From the NCBI GenBank assembly GCA_023431405.1, contig JAEYVZ010000046.1, forward strand, positions 1-54,427: 54,427 nt of DNA. Direction: 5' to 3'. Below are positions 42,699-50,962 of the stretch, in pieces. The stretch comes from Actinomycetes bacterium. Its GTDB lineage: Bacteria > Actinomycetota > Actinomycetes > Actinomycetales > Microbacteriaceae. Both the position numbers and the translations under genes were made by a program. The first letter of the stretch is position 1. Every line of letters starts with the position of its first letter. The notes beneath the pieces are model-generated. The model did no database searches. It was not told the DNA's origin and was given only the letters and a program-made list of their open reading frames with translations.

Positions 42699-42704
42699 AC
42701 GGTA
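42699..42704 (-). promoter_or_regulatory. Leaderless -10 box (alpha/beta hydrolase)
   Basis: On the minus strand TACCGT lies exactly six bases before the ATG at 42692. Confidence 0.55.
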
Positions 42705-42766
42705 GCCGCGCGCGGCGGCGTCGGCGTCTTATCGTGGAAGGTGTCCCGCCCGACCCGAGGAGAGCC

Positions 42767-44047
42767 GTGCCCATCACCGACGACGCCCGTTCCCATGCCG
42801 CCGACCTCGCCGATTTCGTCGCCGCGTCGCCGTCGAGCTTCCACGCGGCTGCGGAAGCGGCGCGTCGCCTGAGTGCGGCGGGCTTCACGGAGCTCGACGA
42901 GTCGGAGGCCTGGAGCGTCGCCCCGGGGGCGAAGCAGTTCGTCGTGCGCGACGGTGCGATCATCGCGTGGGTCGTGCCCGCCTCGGCCGCAGCCGGCACC
43001 GGATTCCACATCTTCGGGGCGCACAGCGACTCGCCGGCGTTCAAGCTGAAGCCGCAGCCGTCGACGGGACGCGCGGGATGGCTGCAGGCCGGCGTGGAAA
43101 TCTACGGGGGACCGCTGCTGAACTCGTGGCTCGACCGCGAGCTGCGTCTCGCGGGTCGTCTCGTGCTCGACGACGGCAGCTCGGTGTTGGCGGCCACCGG
43201 CGCGCTGCTGCGCCTGCCGCAGCTCGCGATCCATCTCGACCGCGAGGCCAACGACCATCTCGCGCTCCACAAGCAGGCGCAGACGCAGCCGGTGTGGGGG
43301 CTCGGGGAGGCGGAGTCGTCCGATCTCCTCGGTGAGCTCGCAGCGGCGGCGGGGGTCGACCCTGCGCGCGTGCGCGGCTACGACGTCTACACGGCGGATG
43401 CTGCACGCGGCGAGGTGTTCGGCAAAGACGACGTGTTCTTCGCGAGCGGTCGTCTCGACGACCTCGCGTCGGTGCACGCCGGCCTCGTCGCTTTCGAGCG
43501 GCTCGACGTCGACGGCGAGCACATCGCGGTGCTCGCGGTGTTCGACCACGAGGAGGTCGGCTCGGCGACGCGGTCGGGTGCGTCGGGGCCGTTCCTCGCC
43601 GACATCCTGGAGCGCGTGCAGGCGGGTCTGGGCGCAGACCGCGAGCAGCAGCTGCGCACGCTGTCCGCGTCGTGGTGCGTCTCGAGTGACGTCGGCCATT
43701 CGGTGCACCCGAACTACCCGGAGAAGCACGACCCCGTCGTCCGTCCGGTGCTGGGATCGGGGCCGATCCTGAAGATCAACGCCAATCAGCGCTACGCCAC
43801 GGATGCCGCGGGCGCCGCCGCCTGGCACGGCTGGTGCGACGAGGCTTCGGTGGTGTCGCAGGAGTTCGTCTCGAACAACGCGGTGCCGTGCGGGTCGACG
43901 ATCGGACCGCTCACCGCGACCCGCCTGGGCATCCGCACGGTCGACGTCGGCATCCCGATCCTTTCGATGCACTCGGCGCGGGAGCTCGCGGGCACGAGCG
44001 ACCTGTGGGACCTCACCCGGGTGGCCTCGGCGTTCTTCCGCTCCTGA
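42767..44047 (+). CDS. M18 family aminopeptidase
   Basis: 426-residue cytoplasmic zinc aminopeptidase that removes N-terminal, often acidic, residues from peptides. Metal and catalytic residues are visible: H86 in GAHSDSPAF, D231/D232 in GRLDDLAS, E262/E263 in FDHEEVGS, SSDVGHSVHP, and the last His in ILSMHSAREL. The usual start is GTG 42767 with a GAGGAGA ribosome site; a TATCGT -10 box is at 42730-42735. A strong hairpin follows the stop. Confidence 0.93.
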   Translation: MPITDDARSHAADLADFVAASPSSFHAAAEAARRLSAAGFTELDESEAWSVAPGAKQFVVRDGAIIAWVVPASAAAGTGFHIFGAHSDSPAFKLKPQPSTGRAGWLQAGVEIYGGPLLNSWLDRELRLAGRLVLDDGSSVLAATGALLRLPQLAIHLDREANDHLALHKQAQTQPVWGLGEAESSDLLGELAAAAGVDPARVRGYDVYTADAARGEVFGKDDVFFASGRLDDLASVHAGLVAFERLDVDGEHIAVLAVFDHEEVGSATRSGASGPFLADILERVQAGLGADREQQLRTLSASWCVSSDVGHSVHPNYPEKHDPVVRPVLGSGPILKINANQRYATDAAGAAAWHGWCDEASVVSQEFVSNNAVPCGSTIGPLTATRLGIRTVDVGIPILSMHSARELAGTSDLWDLTRVASAFFRS

Positions 44048-44050
44048 CAG

Positions 44051-44085
44051 CACGACGCCCGCACGGAGGACGTGCGGGCGTCGTG
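44051..44085. terminator. Bidirectional terminator
   Basis: Perfect 14-base inverted repeat (CACGACGCCCGCAC at 44051-44064, complement at 44072-44085) with a seven-base loop between the convergent aminopeptidase and msrA genes. Confidence 0.85.
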
Positions 44086-44103
44086 GGGCGCCGGGGCCAG
44101 GCG

Positions 44104-44649
44104 TCAGGCCGTGGCCTCCGCGTTGCGAGCGGGGAGCACCCAGCCTGCGCGCGGGAAGTGGCAGGTGTAGCCGTTCGGGTGCTTGATCAGGTAGTCCTGG
44201 TGCTCGGGCTCCGCCTCCCAGAACGGGCCCTCGGGCTCGATCGTGGTGACGGCCTTGCCCGGCCAGAGGCCAGAGGCATCGACGTCCGCGATCGTCTCGC
44301 GCGCGACACGCTCCTGCTCGGCTGAGAGCGGGAAGATCGCCGACCGGTAGCTGGAGCCGATGTCGTTGCCCTGACGGTTCAGGGTCGTCGGGTCGTGCAC
44401 CTGGAAGAAGAACGCGAGGATGTCGCGGTACGTCGTCTTCTCGGGGTCGAACACCACCTCGACCGCCTCGGCGTGGCCGGGGTGGTTGCGGTAGGTGGCG
44501 TGGGCGTTCTGGCCGCCGGTGTAGCCGACGCGCGTCGAGATGACGCCCGGCTGGCGGCGGATGAGGTCTTCCATGCCCCAGAAACAGCCTCCCGCGAGCA
44601 CTGCGGTCTCGGTTCCGGGGGTTCGGGTGATGCTGCCGTCGTCGGTCAT
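44104..44649 (-). CDS. msrA: Peptide-methionine (S)-S-oxide reductase
   Basis: 181-residue repair enzyme that reduces methionine-S-sulfoxide in proteins. The active-site motif is GCFWG with the catalytic C22; GYTGG, ATYRNHPGHAEAVEVVFDP and NDIGSSYRSAIF are family signatures. One further Cys is seen near the C-terminus (GYTCHFP), so recycling may use it or an external thiol. The ATG at 44649 has an AAGGAG site; a longer frame upstream is unsupported. It may join catalase and cytochrome bd in oxidative-stress defence, though not in one operon. Confidence 0.95.
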   Translation of the reverse strand: MTDDGSITRTPGTETAVLAGGCFWGMEDLIRRQPGVISTRVGYTGGQNAHATYRNHPGHAEAVEVVFDPEKTTYRDILAFFFQVHDPTTLNRQGNDIGSSYRSAIFPLSAEQERVARETIADVDASGLWPGKAVTTIEPEGPFWEAEPEHQDYLIKHPNGYTCHFPRAGWVLPARNAEATA

Positions 44650-44779
44650 GGTGCACTCCTTGTCTGCTCGACCAGTTTCGCAGGTCATCGTCGATAACGC
44701 GCGGGCTCGGCGCTTTGGTCCCGCCGATTCTTCGGGTTGCCTGTGAGGCCCTCGGCACCTCTGTTCGAGCGGTGTCGTT

Positions 44780-44811
44780 CGATGTATCGTTCACTATCGC
44801 TGGATATATCG
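44780..44811 (+). promoter_or_regulatory. Phased TATCG repeats before the PadR gene
   Basis: TATCG occurs at 44785-44789, 44795-44799 and 44807-44811, spaced 10 and 12 bases, one helical turn apart; the first is part of the palindrome CGAT-GT-ATCG. The AT-rich stretch contrasts with its surroundings and lies just before the ribosome site GGAGG. It is a likely operator, possibly for PadR itself. Confidence 0.5.
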
Positions 44812-44823
44812 TTGGAGGACGAC

Positions 44824-45495
44824 ATGAACAGTTCATTCCCTACGGGCGGGTTCTCTGAGAAGGGCTTCGGCTCGGGCGGGTTCGGCTCGGGCGGGTTCGG
44901 CTCGGGTGGCTTCGGTTCCGGCAGCGGCTCCGCGCAAGACCTCTGGGACACGCTCGGCCAGATCCGGCAGGGGCTGGAAGACACGTTCGGGCAGACCATC
45001 GGACAAGCCTTCGGTCAGAAGGTCGGCTCTCGCGTCGGTCGCGGCGATGTGCGCGCGGCGATCCTGTCGCTGCTGGCTGAGAAGCCGATGCACGGCTACC
45101 AGATCATTCAGCAGATCGAGGAGCGCAGCGGCGGCTCGTGGAAGCCGAGCCCCGGCTCGGTGTACCCCACCTTGCAGCTGCTGGCCGACGAAGGTCTCAT
45201 CGACGTCGAAGAGTCGTCGGGACGCAAGACCTACTCCCTCACCGAGGAGGGTCGTGCCGCCGCCGAAGACGCCGATCGCCCCTGGCCGAACCGCGAGCCC
45301 GGCTCCGAACGCCCGGCCGCATCGGGACACGGCGGTCACGGCAACTGGCACAGCGCTCTCCCCAAGGCGGGGGCGAATCTCGCGCAGGCCGCGATGCAGG
45401 TCGGGCGCACGGGAACGCCCGAGCAGGTGCAGGAGGCCGTCGAGGTGATCGACGAGGCCCGTCGCAAGCTCTACGCGATCCTTGCCCAGGGCTGA
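44824..45495 (+). CDS. PadR family transcriptional regulator
   Basis: 223-residue regulator. Residues about 77-145 are the PadR winged helix: VRAAILSLLAEKPMHGYQIIQQIEERSGG, PGSVYPTLQLLADEGLI and a GRKTYSLTEEG wing. The N-terminus is a Gly/Phe/Ser repeat (four GFGSG-like units), and the C-terminal helix (EQVQEAVEVIDEARRKLYAIL) should dimerise. PadR proteins usually repress nearby transport or stress genes on small-molecule binding. Its 3' end overlaps the ABC1 kinase start by 14 bases, and phased TATCG repeats upstream suggest autoregulation. Confidence 0.92.
   Translation: MNSSFPTGGFSEKGFGSGGFGSGGFGSGGFGSGSGSAQDLWDTLGQIRQGLEDTFGQTIGQAFGQKVGSRVGRGDVRAAILSLLAEKPMHGYQIIQQIEERSGGSWKPSPGSVYPTLQLLADEGLIDVEESSGRKTYSLTEEGRAAAEDADRPWPNREPGSERPAASGHGGHGNWHSALPKAGANLAQAAMQVGRTGTPEQVQEAVEVIDEARRKLYAILAQG
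44866..44925 (+). repeat. 15-bp tandem repeat coding a Gly-rich tail
   Basis: TTCGGCTCGGGCGGG is repeated perfectly at 44866-44880 and 44881-44895, with two degenerate copies to 44925. It encodes the FGSGG repeat at the PadR N-terminus. Confidence 0.9.
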
Positions 45496-47218
45496 GCGCG
45501 GGCCGGCCCTCGAGGCCAGATACCGTCGGATCCTGAGGTTCGCTGCACGCGCGCTCGTGCAGTCGTGGTGGTACGAGATCGCTCTGCCGCGCCTCGGGCT
45601 CCGGCGCATCGCGGATGCCACCCGCACCCGCCGCAGCCGCCGCATCGCCCAGCGCTTCCGGGTGCTGGCCGTCGATCTCGGCGGTCTCATGATCAAGGTG
45701 GGGCAGTTCCTGTCGTCCCGCCTCGACGTGCTGCCGCCGGAGGTCACGAGCGAGCTGGAGGCGCTGCAAGACGAGGTGCCTCCTGTCGCGTTCGACGAGA
45801 TCCGTGCTCTCGCCGAGGCCGAGCTGGGCGTGCCGCTGAGCACAGCGTTCGCCTGGGTCGACGAGACCCCGGTCGCGGCTGCCTCACTGGGTCAGGTGCA
45901 CCGGGCGCGGCTCTCGGAGGAAGATGCGGAGCTCGCCGGTCTCGATGCCGTCGTCGTGAAGGTGCAGCGCCCGGGCATCGACGCGGTCGTCGACGTGGAC
46001 CTGGCGGCGCTGCGACGCGTGGCGGGATGGCTGAGCCGGGTGAGGTTCGTGGCATCCCGTGCCGATATGCCCGCCCTCGTGGAGGAGTTCGCGGTCACGA
46101 GCCTCGAGGAGATCGACTATCTCCACGAAGGTGCCAACGCGGAGCGGTTCGCCGCCAACATCGTCGACCCGCAGCGGGTCGCCGCGCCGGAGATCGTGTG
46201 GGAGCGCTCGACGCGCCGGGTGCTGACCCTCGCCGATGTGACGGCCATCAAGGTCAACGACGTCGACGCGCTGCGCGCGGCCGGCATCGACCCCGCCGAG
46301 GTCGCAGACCGCTTCGCCGCGGTGATGTTCGATCAGCTCTTCGGCGACGGCTTCTTCCACGCCGATCCCCACCCGGGCAACATCTTCGTCACCCCCGGCC
46401 CACGGGCGGACGGTGCTGTGCACGACGGTTCTGCGCGCGACGTTCCTGTGCCGTGGTCGTTCACCTTCATCGACTTCGGGATGATGGGTCAAGTGCCCGA
46501 CGGGCTCCGCCGCGGCCTGCGCACACTCCTCATCGCCGTGGCGACCCGCAACGGCAAGGGCCTCGTCGCGGCGATCCAAGATGTCGGCATTCTGCTCCCC
46601 ACCGCCGACACCCGGGAGCTGGAACGCGCTCTCACGACGCTGTTCGCCCGGTTCGGCGGCATGGGATTCGCCGAGCTGCAGACGGTCGACCCGCGCGAGT
46701 TCCGCCGCTTCGCGGAGGAGTTCGGCGAGGTCGTGCGTTCGCTGCCCTTCCAGTTCCCCGAAGACTTCCTGCTCGTCATCCGGGCTATGTCGCTCACCTC
46801 GGGGCTGTGCAGCTCGCTCAACCCGGCGTTCAACATCTGGGATGCCGTCGAGCCGTACGCGCAGCGCCTCCTCGGCGAGCAGAGCCGCGGTGTCGTCGTC
46901 GATCTCGCCCGGAAGGCCGTCGACTACCTCGGTACGGTCGCCCGGCTGCCGCTGCGCATCGACGAGAACCTCACGGAGCTCGAACGGGAACGCGACCGTG
47001 ACGACCGCAGGGCCGACCTCGCCCGCGGGGCGCGGCGTGATGCGGCGCTGCGGCGCCTCACCTCGGCGGTCGTGTTCGCCGGGCTGTTCGTGGGCGGACT
47101 CGTGCTGCGCGCCGAGGATGCCGTGGCCGGCACGGTCGTCGTGCTCGCCTCGCTCGTGCCCTTCGCCCACGTCGTCATCTCTGCGCTCGCCGGGCGCCGT
47201 TCGCGGCCGCCGCGGTAG
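45482..47218 (+). CDS. ABC1/UbiB family atypical kinase
   Basis: 578-residue protein-kinase-like ATPase of the ABC1/ADCK/UbiB family. Hallmarks are the KxGQ motif K72-V-G-Q75, the Ala-rich nucleotide loop AAASLGQVH, VVKVQRPG, the catalytic FHADPHPGN region near residue 293, and D331-F-G. Two membrane spans close the C-terminus. Relatives support isoprenoid-quinone synthesis or lipid homeostasis; here menaquinone would be the quinone. No ATG or GTG occurs before the domain, so the start is TTG 45482 inside the PadR gene end; the kinase is thus translationally coupled to PadR. Confidence 0.9.
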   Translation: MPRAERGPALEARYRRILRFAARALVQSWWYEIALPRLGLRRIADATRTRRSRRIAQRFRVLAVDLGGLMIKVGQFLSSRLDVLPPEVTSELEALQDEVPPVAFDEIRALAEAELGVPLSTAFAWVDETPVAAASLGQVHRARLSEEDAELAGLDAVVVKVQRPGIDAVVDVDLAALRRVAGWLSRVRFVASRADMPALVEEFAVTSLEEIDYLHEGANAERFAANIVDPQRVAAPEIVWERSTRRVLTLADVTAIKVNDVDALRAAGIDPAEVADRFAAVMFDQLFGDGFFHADPHPGNIFVTPGPRADGAVHDGSARDVPVPWSFTFIDFGMMGQVPDGLRRGLRTLLIAVATRNGKGLVAAIQDVGILLPTADTRELERALTTLFARFGGMGFAELQTVDPREFRRFAEEFGEVVRSLPFQFPEDFLLVIRAMSLTSGLCSSLNPAFNIWDAVEPYAQRLLGEQSRGVVVDLARKAVDYLGTVARLPLRIDENLTELERERDRDDRRADLARGARRDAALRRLTSAVVFAGLFVGGLVLRAEDAVAGTVVVLASLVPFAHVVISALAGRRSRPPR

Positions 47219-47322
47219 AATGGCTGATCGTGCGCCACATCCGGCGCACCCAGAGGTGCATCTACCTGCTTTCGGAGCAAGGCGGCACGTGAGAACGAGC
47301 TGACCGTTCCGGAGGCAGGCAT
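47216..47322 (+). promoter_or_regulatory. Promoter and structured leader of the MFS gene
   Basis: TAGAAT (47216-47221) is a good -10 box overlapping the kinase stop. The roughly 95-base leader can form a perfect hairpin GTGCGCC/GGCGCAC (47230-47249) or, excluding it, GCACC/GGTGC (47246-47259), then TGCT-TTCGG-AGCA (47267-47279), before the GGAGG ribosome site. No known riboswitch class was recognised. Confidence 0.45.
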
Positions 47323-48624
47323 ATGACATCCCGCGCAGGCGACCGCACCGTATTCCCCGATCCGGGCGCCGTATCGGCTCTTCCCGGGTTCGAGGGGCGC
47401 TCGCTGATCCAGCACACGGGCTGGGCGTACTTCCCGATCGCGTTCATCGCCCGGCTGCCGTTCGCGATGATGGTCGTCGGCGTGCTCACTCTCGTCGCGT
47501 CGGCCACCGGATCGGTCGCCCTCGCCGGTCTCACCTCCGGGGCCGTCGGACTCGGCGTCGTCATCGCCGGGCCCATCATCGGCGACCTCGTCGACCGCCA
47601 CGGCCAACGCAGGGTGCTGGTGCCGGTCGGGATCGGCAACGGCATTCTGCTCGCCCTGTTCCCGATGGTGGTGCTCTCGGGGATGCCGCCCGCGCTCGTG
47701 CTCGCTGCCGCCGCCCTCATCGGGCTCAGCGCCCCGCAGGCCGCCGCGCTCTCGCGCACGCGGCTCATGGTGATCGCGGGGCGCTGGATGAGCGGGGAAC
47801 GCCGCGAGCGCACCCTCTCGCGCGTCATGTCGTACGAGTCGGCCGCCGATGAGACGGCGTTCGTCGTCGGGCCGGTGCTCGTCGGGCTGCTCGCCGGCTT
47901 CATCGCGCCGTGGGCACCGATCGCGATCGCCGCGGCCCTCAGCCTGGTGTTCGTGTCGGCGTTCGCCGTGCACCCTTCTGCCGCGCTCGCCGACGCGACC
48001 CCGCACGAGGCGGCGAAGCGTGCGCCGCTGCGCGCCGTGCTGTCGCGACCGGTGCTCGTGCTGGTGGCGGCCACCTTCGCCGTCGGGCTCTTCTTCGGGT
48101 CGACCCTCACCTCGCTCACCGCCTTCGCGCAGAGCGTCGGGCGGGAAGACCTCTCGGGCCTGCTTTACGGACTCATGGGCGTCGGGTCGGCCGTGCTCGC
48201 CCTCACCGTGATGCTGCTCCCACGTCGCTTCGCCTTCCGCTGGCGCTGGGTCGCGTTCGCCACCGTGCTGCTCGCCGCAGCGGTGGGCTACGCGCTCGCC
48301 TCCGACGTGCCGGCGGTGACCGTCATGCTCTGCCTCGCAGGACTCGGTGTCGGCCCGACTCTCGTGACCCTCTTCAGCCTGGCGGGGGAGCGCAGCCCCG
48401 AGGGGCGCTCGGCCACCACGATGACCCTGCTTGGTTCGGCGCTCACGCTCGCGCAGGCGACGGCATCCGCGCTCACCGGCCTTCTCGCTGAAGCCACCTC
48501 GGCGCAGACCGCGATGATGCTGCCCGCCGTCGCGGCGCTGCTGGTGCTCGCTCTCGGCGTCGTGAACATGGTGGGGGAGCGGCGGCGACGGTCGGCGGCC
48601 CGGGATGCGGAGTGTGCTGCGTAG
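47323..48624 (+). CDS. MFS transporter
   Basis: 433-residue membrane protein with about twelve spans. The loop after the second span reads GDLVDRHGQRRVL, a motif A variant. The central loop (about residues 220-240) is basic, and the last spans are followed by a short basic tail ending in RRRRSAARDAECAA. The substrate is not visible; the group holds drug and sugar exporters. It has its own promoter and an unusually long structured leader, and the ATG is preceded by GGAGG. Confidence 0.9.
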   Translation: MTSRAGDRTVFPDPGAVSALPGFEGRSLIQHTGWAYFPIAFIARLPFAMMVVGVLTLVASATGSVALAGLTSGAVGLGVVIAGPIIGDLVDRHGQRRVLVPVGIGNGILLALFPMVVLSGMPPALVLAAAALIGLSAPQAAALSRTRLMVIAGRWMSGERRERTLSRVMSYESAADETAFVVGPVLVGLLAGFIAPWAPIAIAAALSLVFVSAFAVHPSAALADATPHEAAKRAPLRAVLSRPVLVLVAATFAVGLFFGSTLTSLTAFAQSVGREDLSGLLYGLMGVGSAVLALTVMLLPRRFAFRWRWVAFATVLLAAAVGYALASDVPAVTVMLCLAGLGVGPTLVTLFSLAGERSPEGRSATTMTLLGSALTLAQATASALTGLLAEATSAQTAMMLPAVAALLVLALGVVNMVGERRRRSAARDAECAA

Positions 48625-48702
48625 GCATTTCTCGGCGGATGGAGGACCACCAGACGCGCTGGGGATGTGTCATCGTTGGCCGGGAGGGAGGGCCTTCACG
48701 AC

Positions 48703-49047
48703 ATGCCAGTAGACGCCAGAACGAGCCTGAGGGACATCTACGAGCGCATGCAATCGCCATGCCCGTACCCCGGTGAGTCCTCGGCGGCGGAGCAGTCGTC
48801 GTGGATCGAACTCGACGCTCTGGAAGGAAGGCTCTCCGGGCACATCTCCGATGTCTTGGGCGGGGGGAGGGTTCAGGTGGCGTTGGTGCGCGATGTTCAG
48901 CGTGGCCTACGCGAGCATCCCGAGTATGCCGCGGGTTGGCGAGCTCGGTATGACCTGCTGTGGGACGCTTGCATCCATCTGGATTCGATTGCGGGTAACC
49001 GGTCAGGCAATTGGGACGCGAGCGGCCGCCCGACGCTAGATGTGTAG
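48703..49047 (+). CDS. Hypothetical protein (unrecognised, 114 aa)
   Basis: I do not recognise this family. The 114-residue protein is soluble and acidic with Trp- and Asp-rich helices (SLRDIYERM, ELDALEGRLSGHISDVL, WRARYDLLWDACIHLDSIAG). A purine-rich GGGAGGGAGG lies before the ATG; an upstream in-frame GTG at 48667 is possible. It is the first of eight same-strand genes to 53139 with less extreme GC than the rest. Size and charge are like immunity proteins, but that is only inference. Confidence 0.62.
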   Translation: MPVDARTSLRDIYERMQSPCPYPGESSAAEQSSWIELDALEGRLSGHISDVLGGGRVQVALVRDVQRGLREHPEYAAGWRARYDLLWDACIHLDSIAGNRSGNWDASGRPTLDV

Positions 49048-49100
49048 GTGCACGCCGTCGACGAGGGGGCGTGTGTAGGCAACCGTCGGGGGAACGAGAG

Positions 49101-49532
49101 ATGACGCTCGAACAGACTGTAGTCCTGCTCGACGCATTGGTGCCGGACGCGCCGGGGGGCGCAACCGTGGAAGACGGCGTCGCGCACGTCCTTTTGCCGT
49201 CGCACAGCAGTGATCGTCGCGCACGACTCTCCACTCCTGGGGACCGTTGGTTCGCTCTTGAGGTGGACGATGGCTTCGCGCTCGATGTATTCGGTGAGGA
49301 CTACACGGCGGAGGAAGTGCGGGAGATCCTGCAAGGGTTTTTGATGGTCGGCCGCGCCTACCTCGAGCACGGTGGTGTTATACGGAACCCCAAGTCCTTC
49401 TGGCCCGCTTTGACGGTGGAGGTCGACGGCGTCGAGTATCAGTTGCACCGCTCACTCGTTGCGGACATCCGCAACGCTGTTCGCAGATTCGGTCGAAAAG
49501 CGAACGCTCGACCGACGCGCGGCACGCGATAA
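49101..49532 (+). CDS. Hypothetical protein, immunity-like (143 aa)
   Basis: Not recognised with certainty. The protein alternates short strands and helices: GDRWFALEVDDGFALDVFG, then YTAEEVREILQGFLMVGRAYLEHGG, a core resembling small immunity proteins of polymorphic toxin loci in overall style. The last 20 residues are basic (RRFGRKANARPTRGTR). No signal peptide or membrane span. The ATG at 49101 follows a weak GGGGGAACGAGAG site. Confidence 0.6.
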   Translation: MTLEQTVVLLDALVPDAPGGATVEDGVAHVLLPSHSSDRRARLSTPGDRWFALEVDDGFALDVFGEDYTAEEVREILQGFLMVGRAYLEHGGVIRNPKSFWPALTVEVDGVEYQLHRSLVADIRNAVRRFGRKANARPTRGTR

Positions 49533-49607
49533 CGCGGTTGGGTCATGCGTCGGCGATGTCCAGGATCCGCACGAGCCGCCAGGATGCCAGAGAAGAGATC
49601 GTTGGTG

Positions 49608-50351
49608 ATGACCACAGCGGGTCGAGTGCAGCGCTGGATTGACAAGGGTTGTGATCTGGCAGACAACGGGGATCACAAGGGTGCCGTGCGCCTCTTCGGC
49701 CGGGCCGTCGCTGCCGGTGAGAAGTGGGTGGGCCTCAATCTCGGAAACAGCTATGGGGCGCTCGGAGATCACGAAAGAGCGGCGGAGGCGTACCGCATTG
49801 CGTGGCGAGAGGGCGGCGAAGACGACGCCGGCTACAACCTCACCAACGTCCTGGATGAAGTCGGGCAAGGCGACGAGATGGAGCGTGTCCGCTCAGAGTT
49901 GAGGGCGGTCGGTTATCCGGTCATCGTCATCGAAGACGCGATCGACGCGGCGAACAGTGGCCGCTCCGAGGACGCGATCCGGATGCTGCGTGACCTGTTG
50001 GCGTCGACGATGCGGGATGACATCGCCGGTTACGCGATGGGTGTGCTCGGGCACGTTCTGTTCGACGTTGGTGATCCCGAGGCGGAGACCTGGCTGCGCT
50101 GGGGGCAGGGGCACTACGCGACTGCACGCAGTGACCTGGGAAGCCTCTTCCTACGCCAGGGGCACACCGCTGAGGCCACCGCGGTGTGGCGGGAGGGTGT
50201 TGCCAACGATGAGGTCGAAAGCAGTGTGCCGCTTGCCAACTGGCTGTGGGACGAGGGCCGGCGTGACGAAGCGATGAACGTGCTCACCCCATTCCGGAAC
50301 GTCGACGCGCACGTTCGGGAGAACCTGGAGATCATGGAGCGCGAACTGTGA
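49608..50351 (+). CDS. Tetratricopeptide-repeat-like protein
   Basis: 247-residue helical-repeat protein. TPR/Sel1-like units are visible: CDLADNGDHKGAVRLFGRAVAAG, LGNSYGALGDHERAAEAYRIAW, and LGSLFLRQGHTAEATAVWREGV. Such proteins are protein-protein scaffolds; the partner is unknown. Two earlier in-frame ATGs (49545, 49584) are possible, but the repeat fold begins after 49608. It is coupled to the next gene by a four-base GTGA overlap, so the two products may act together. Confidence 0.75.
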   Translation: MTTAGRVQRWIDKGCDLADNGDHKGAVRLFGRAVAAGEKWVGLNLGNSYGALGDHERAAEAYRIAWREGGEDDAGYNLTNVLDEVGQGDEMERVRSELRAVGYPVIVIEDAIDAANSGRSEDAIRMLRDLLASTMRDDIAGYAMGVLGHVLFDVGDPEAETWLRWGQGHYATARSDLGSLFLRQGHTAEATAVWREGVANDEVESSVPLANWLWDEGRRDEAMNVLTPFRNVDAHVRENLEIMEREL

Positions 50352-50905
50352 GGCGACTCGGTGTCCGAGCGTGGACGGAAGCTCGACGAAGGCGGCGGAG
50401 GCGGACGTTTGTCGACGCGGGGGAGCGATGGTTCGTCGTCGACCCGCGACTGGCGCGGGCGCGGCCCGTCGTTGAGGCTTCGGACGGCTTTGTTCGCGAC
50501 GGCGATCCCGATGTCGCGTGGTGGGGGTCGGAAGAGGAGGAAGATCAGCGCCTGGTCGAAATCTGGACTCGGGTGTCACGGTGGGCCGTCGACTGCGGCG
50601 TAAACGGCATCGCCGCTGCGGGTCTCGAGCAGCGCGACCAGAGCATGTTGGCCGGTCTCGGATTCGCCGAAGACGGTCGGGCTCGATACGCCGACGCGAG
50701 AGAAGTACGCCGCCTGGGGCCGTGGTGGCTCGAAGGGGCGGATGAGGTGGCTCGCGTGCTGCCCCGACTGATCGAGATTCCGATGCTGACGGGGGTCGTC
50801 TTCGAAGGGGACGTGGATCGAGCATGGATACACGGCGACAGCTGGTTTTCGCTGCTGCTGAACGAGCCGCTCGGAGGCGACCAGTTGGCCCGGTACGGCC
50901 TATGA
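50348..50905 (+). CDS. Hypothetical protein coupled to TPR gene (185 aa)
   Basis: Not recognised. It starts at GTG 50348, overlapping the TPR gene stop by four bases. The first 20 residues are Arg-rich (EARRRRRRRTF), then the protein is acidic with many Trp residues (DPDVAWWGSEEEEDQRLVEIW, RLGPWWLEGADEVARVLPRL, DRAWIHGDSWFSLLLNEP). The basic start looks odd beside the rest and could reflect a recent change of reading frame. No membrane span. Context suggests a complex with the TPR protein. Confidence 0.6.
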   Translation: MRRLGVRAWTEARRRRRRRTFVDAGERWFVVDPRLARARPVVEASDGFVRDGDPDVAWWGSEEEEDQRLVEIWTRVSRWAVDCGVNGIAAAGLEQRDQSMLAGLGFAEDGRARYADAREVRRLGPWWLEGADEVARVLPRLIEIPMLTGVVFEGDVDRAWIHGDSWFSLLLNEPLGGDQLARYGL

Positions 50906-50962
50906 CTGGTTCGGGCGCAGCCTGCCCCGCAACGGGCCAAGACATTTGGGGAGCCGTGGATC

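Noticed and set aside
47219..47322. A tRNA or small stable RNA gene in the kinase-MFS gap
   Set aside because: The hairpins do not make a cloverleaf, there is no CCA-type acceptor stem, and the segment leads straight into a ribosome site, so an mRNA leader fits better.
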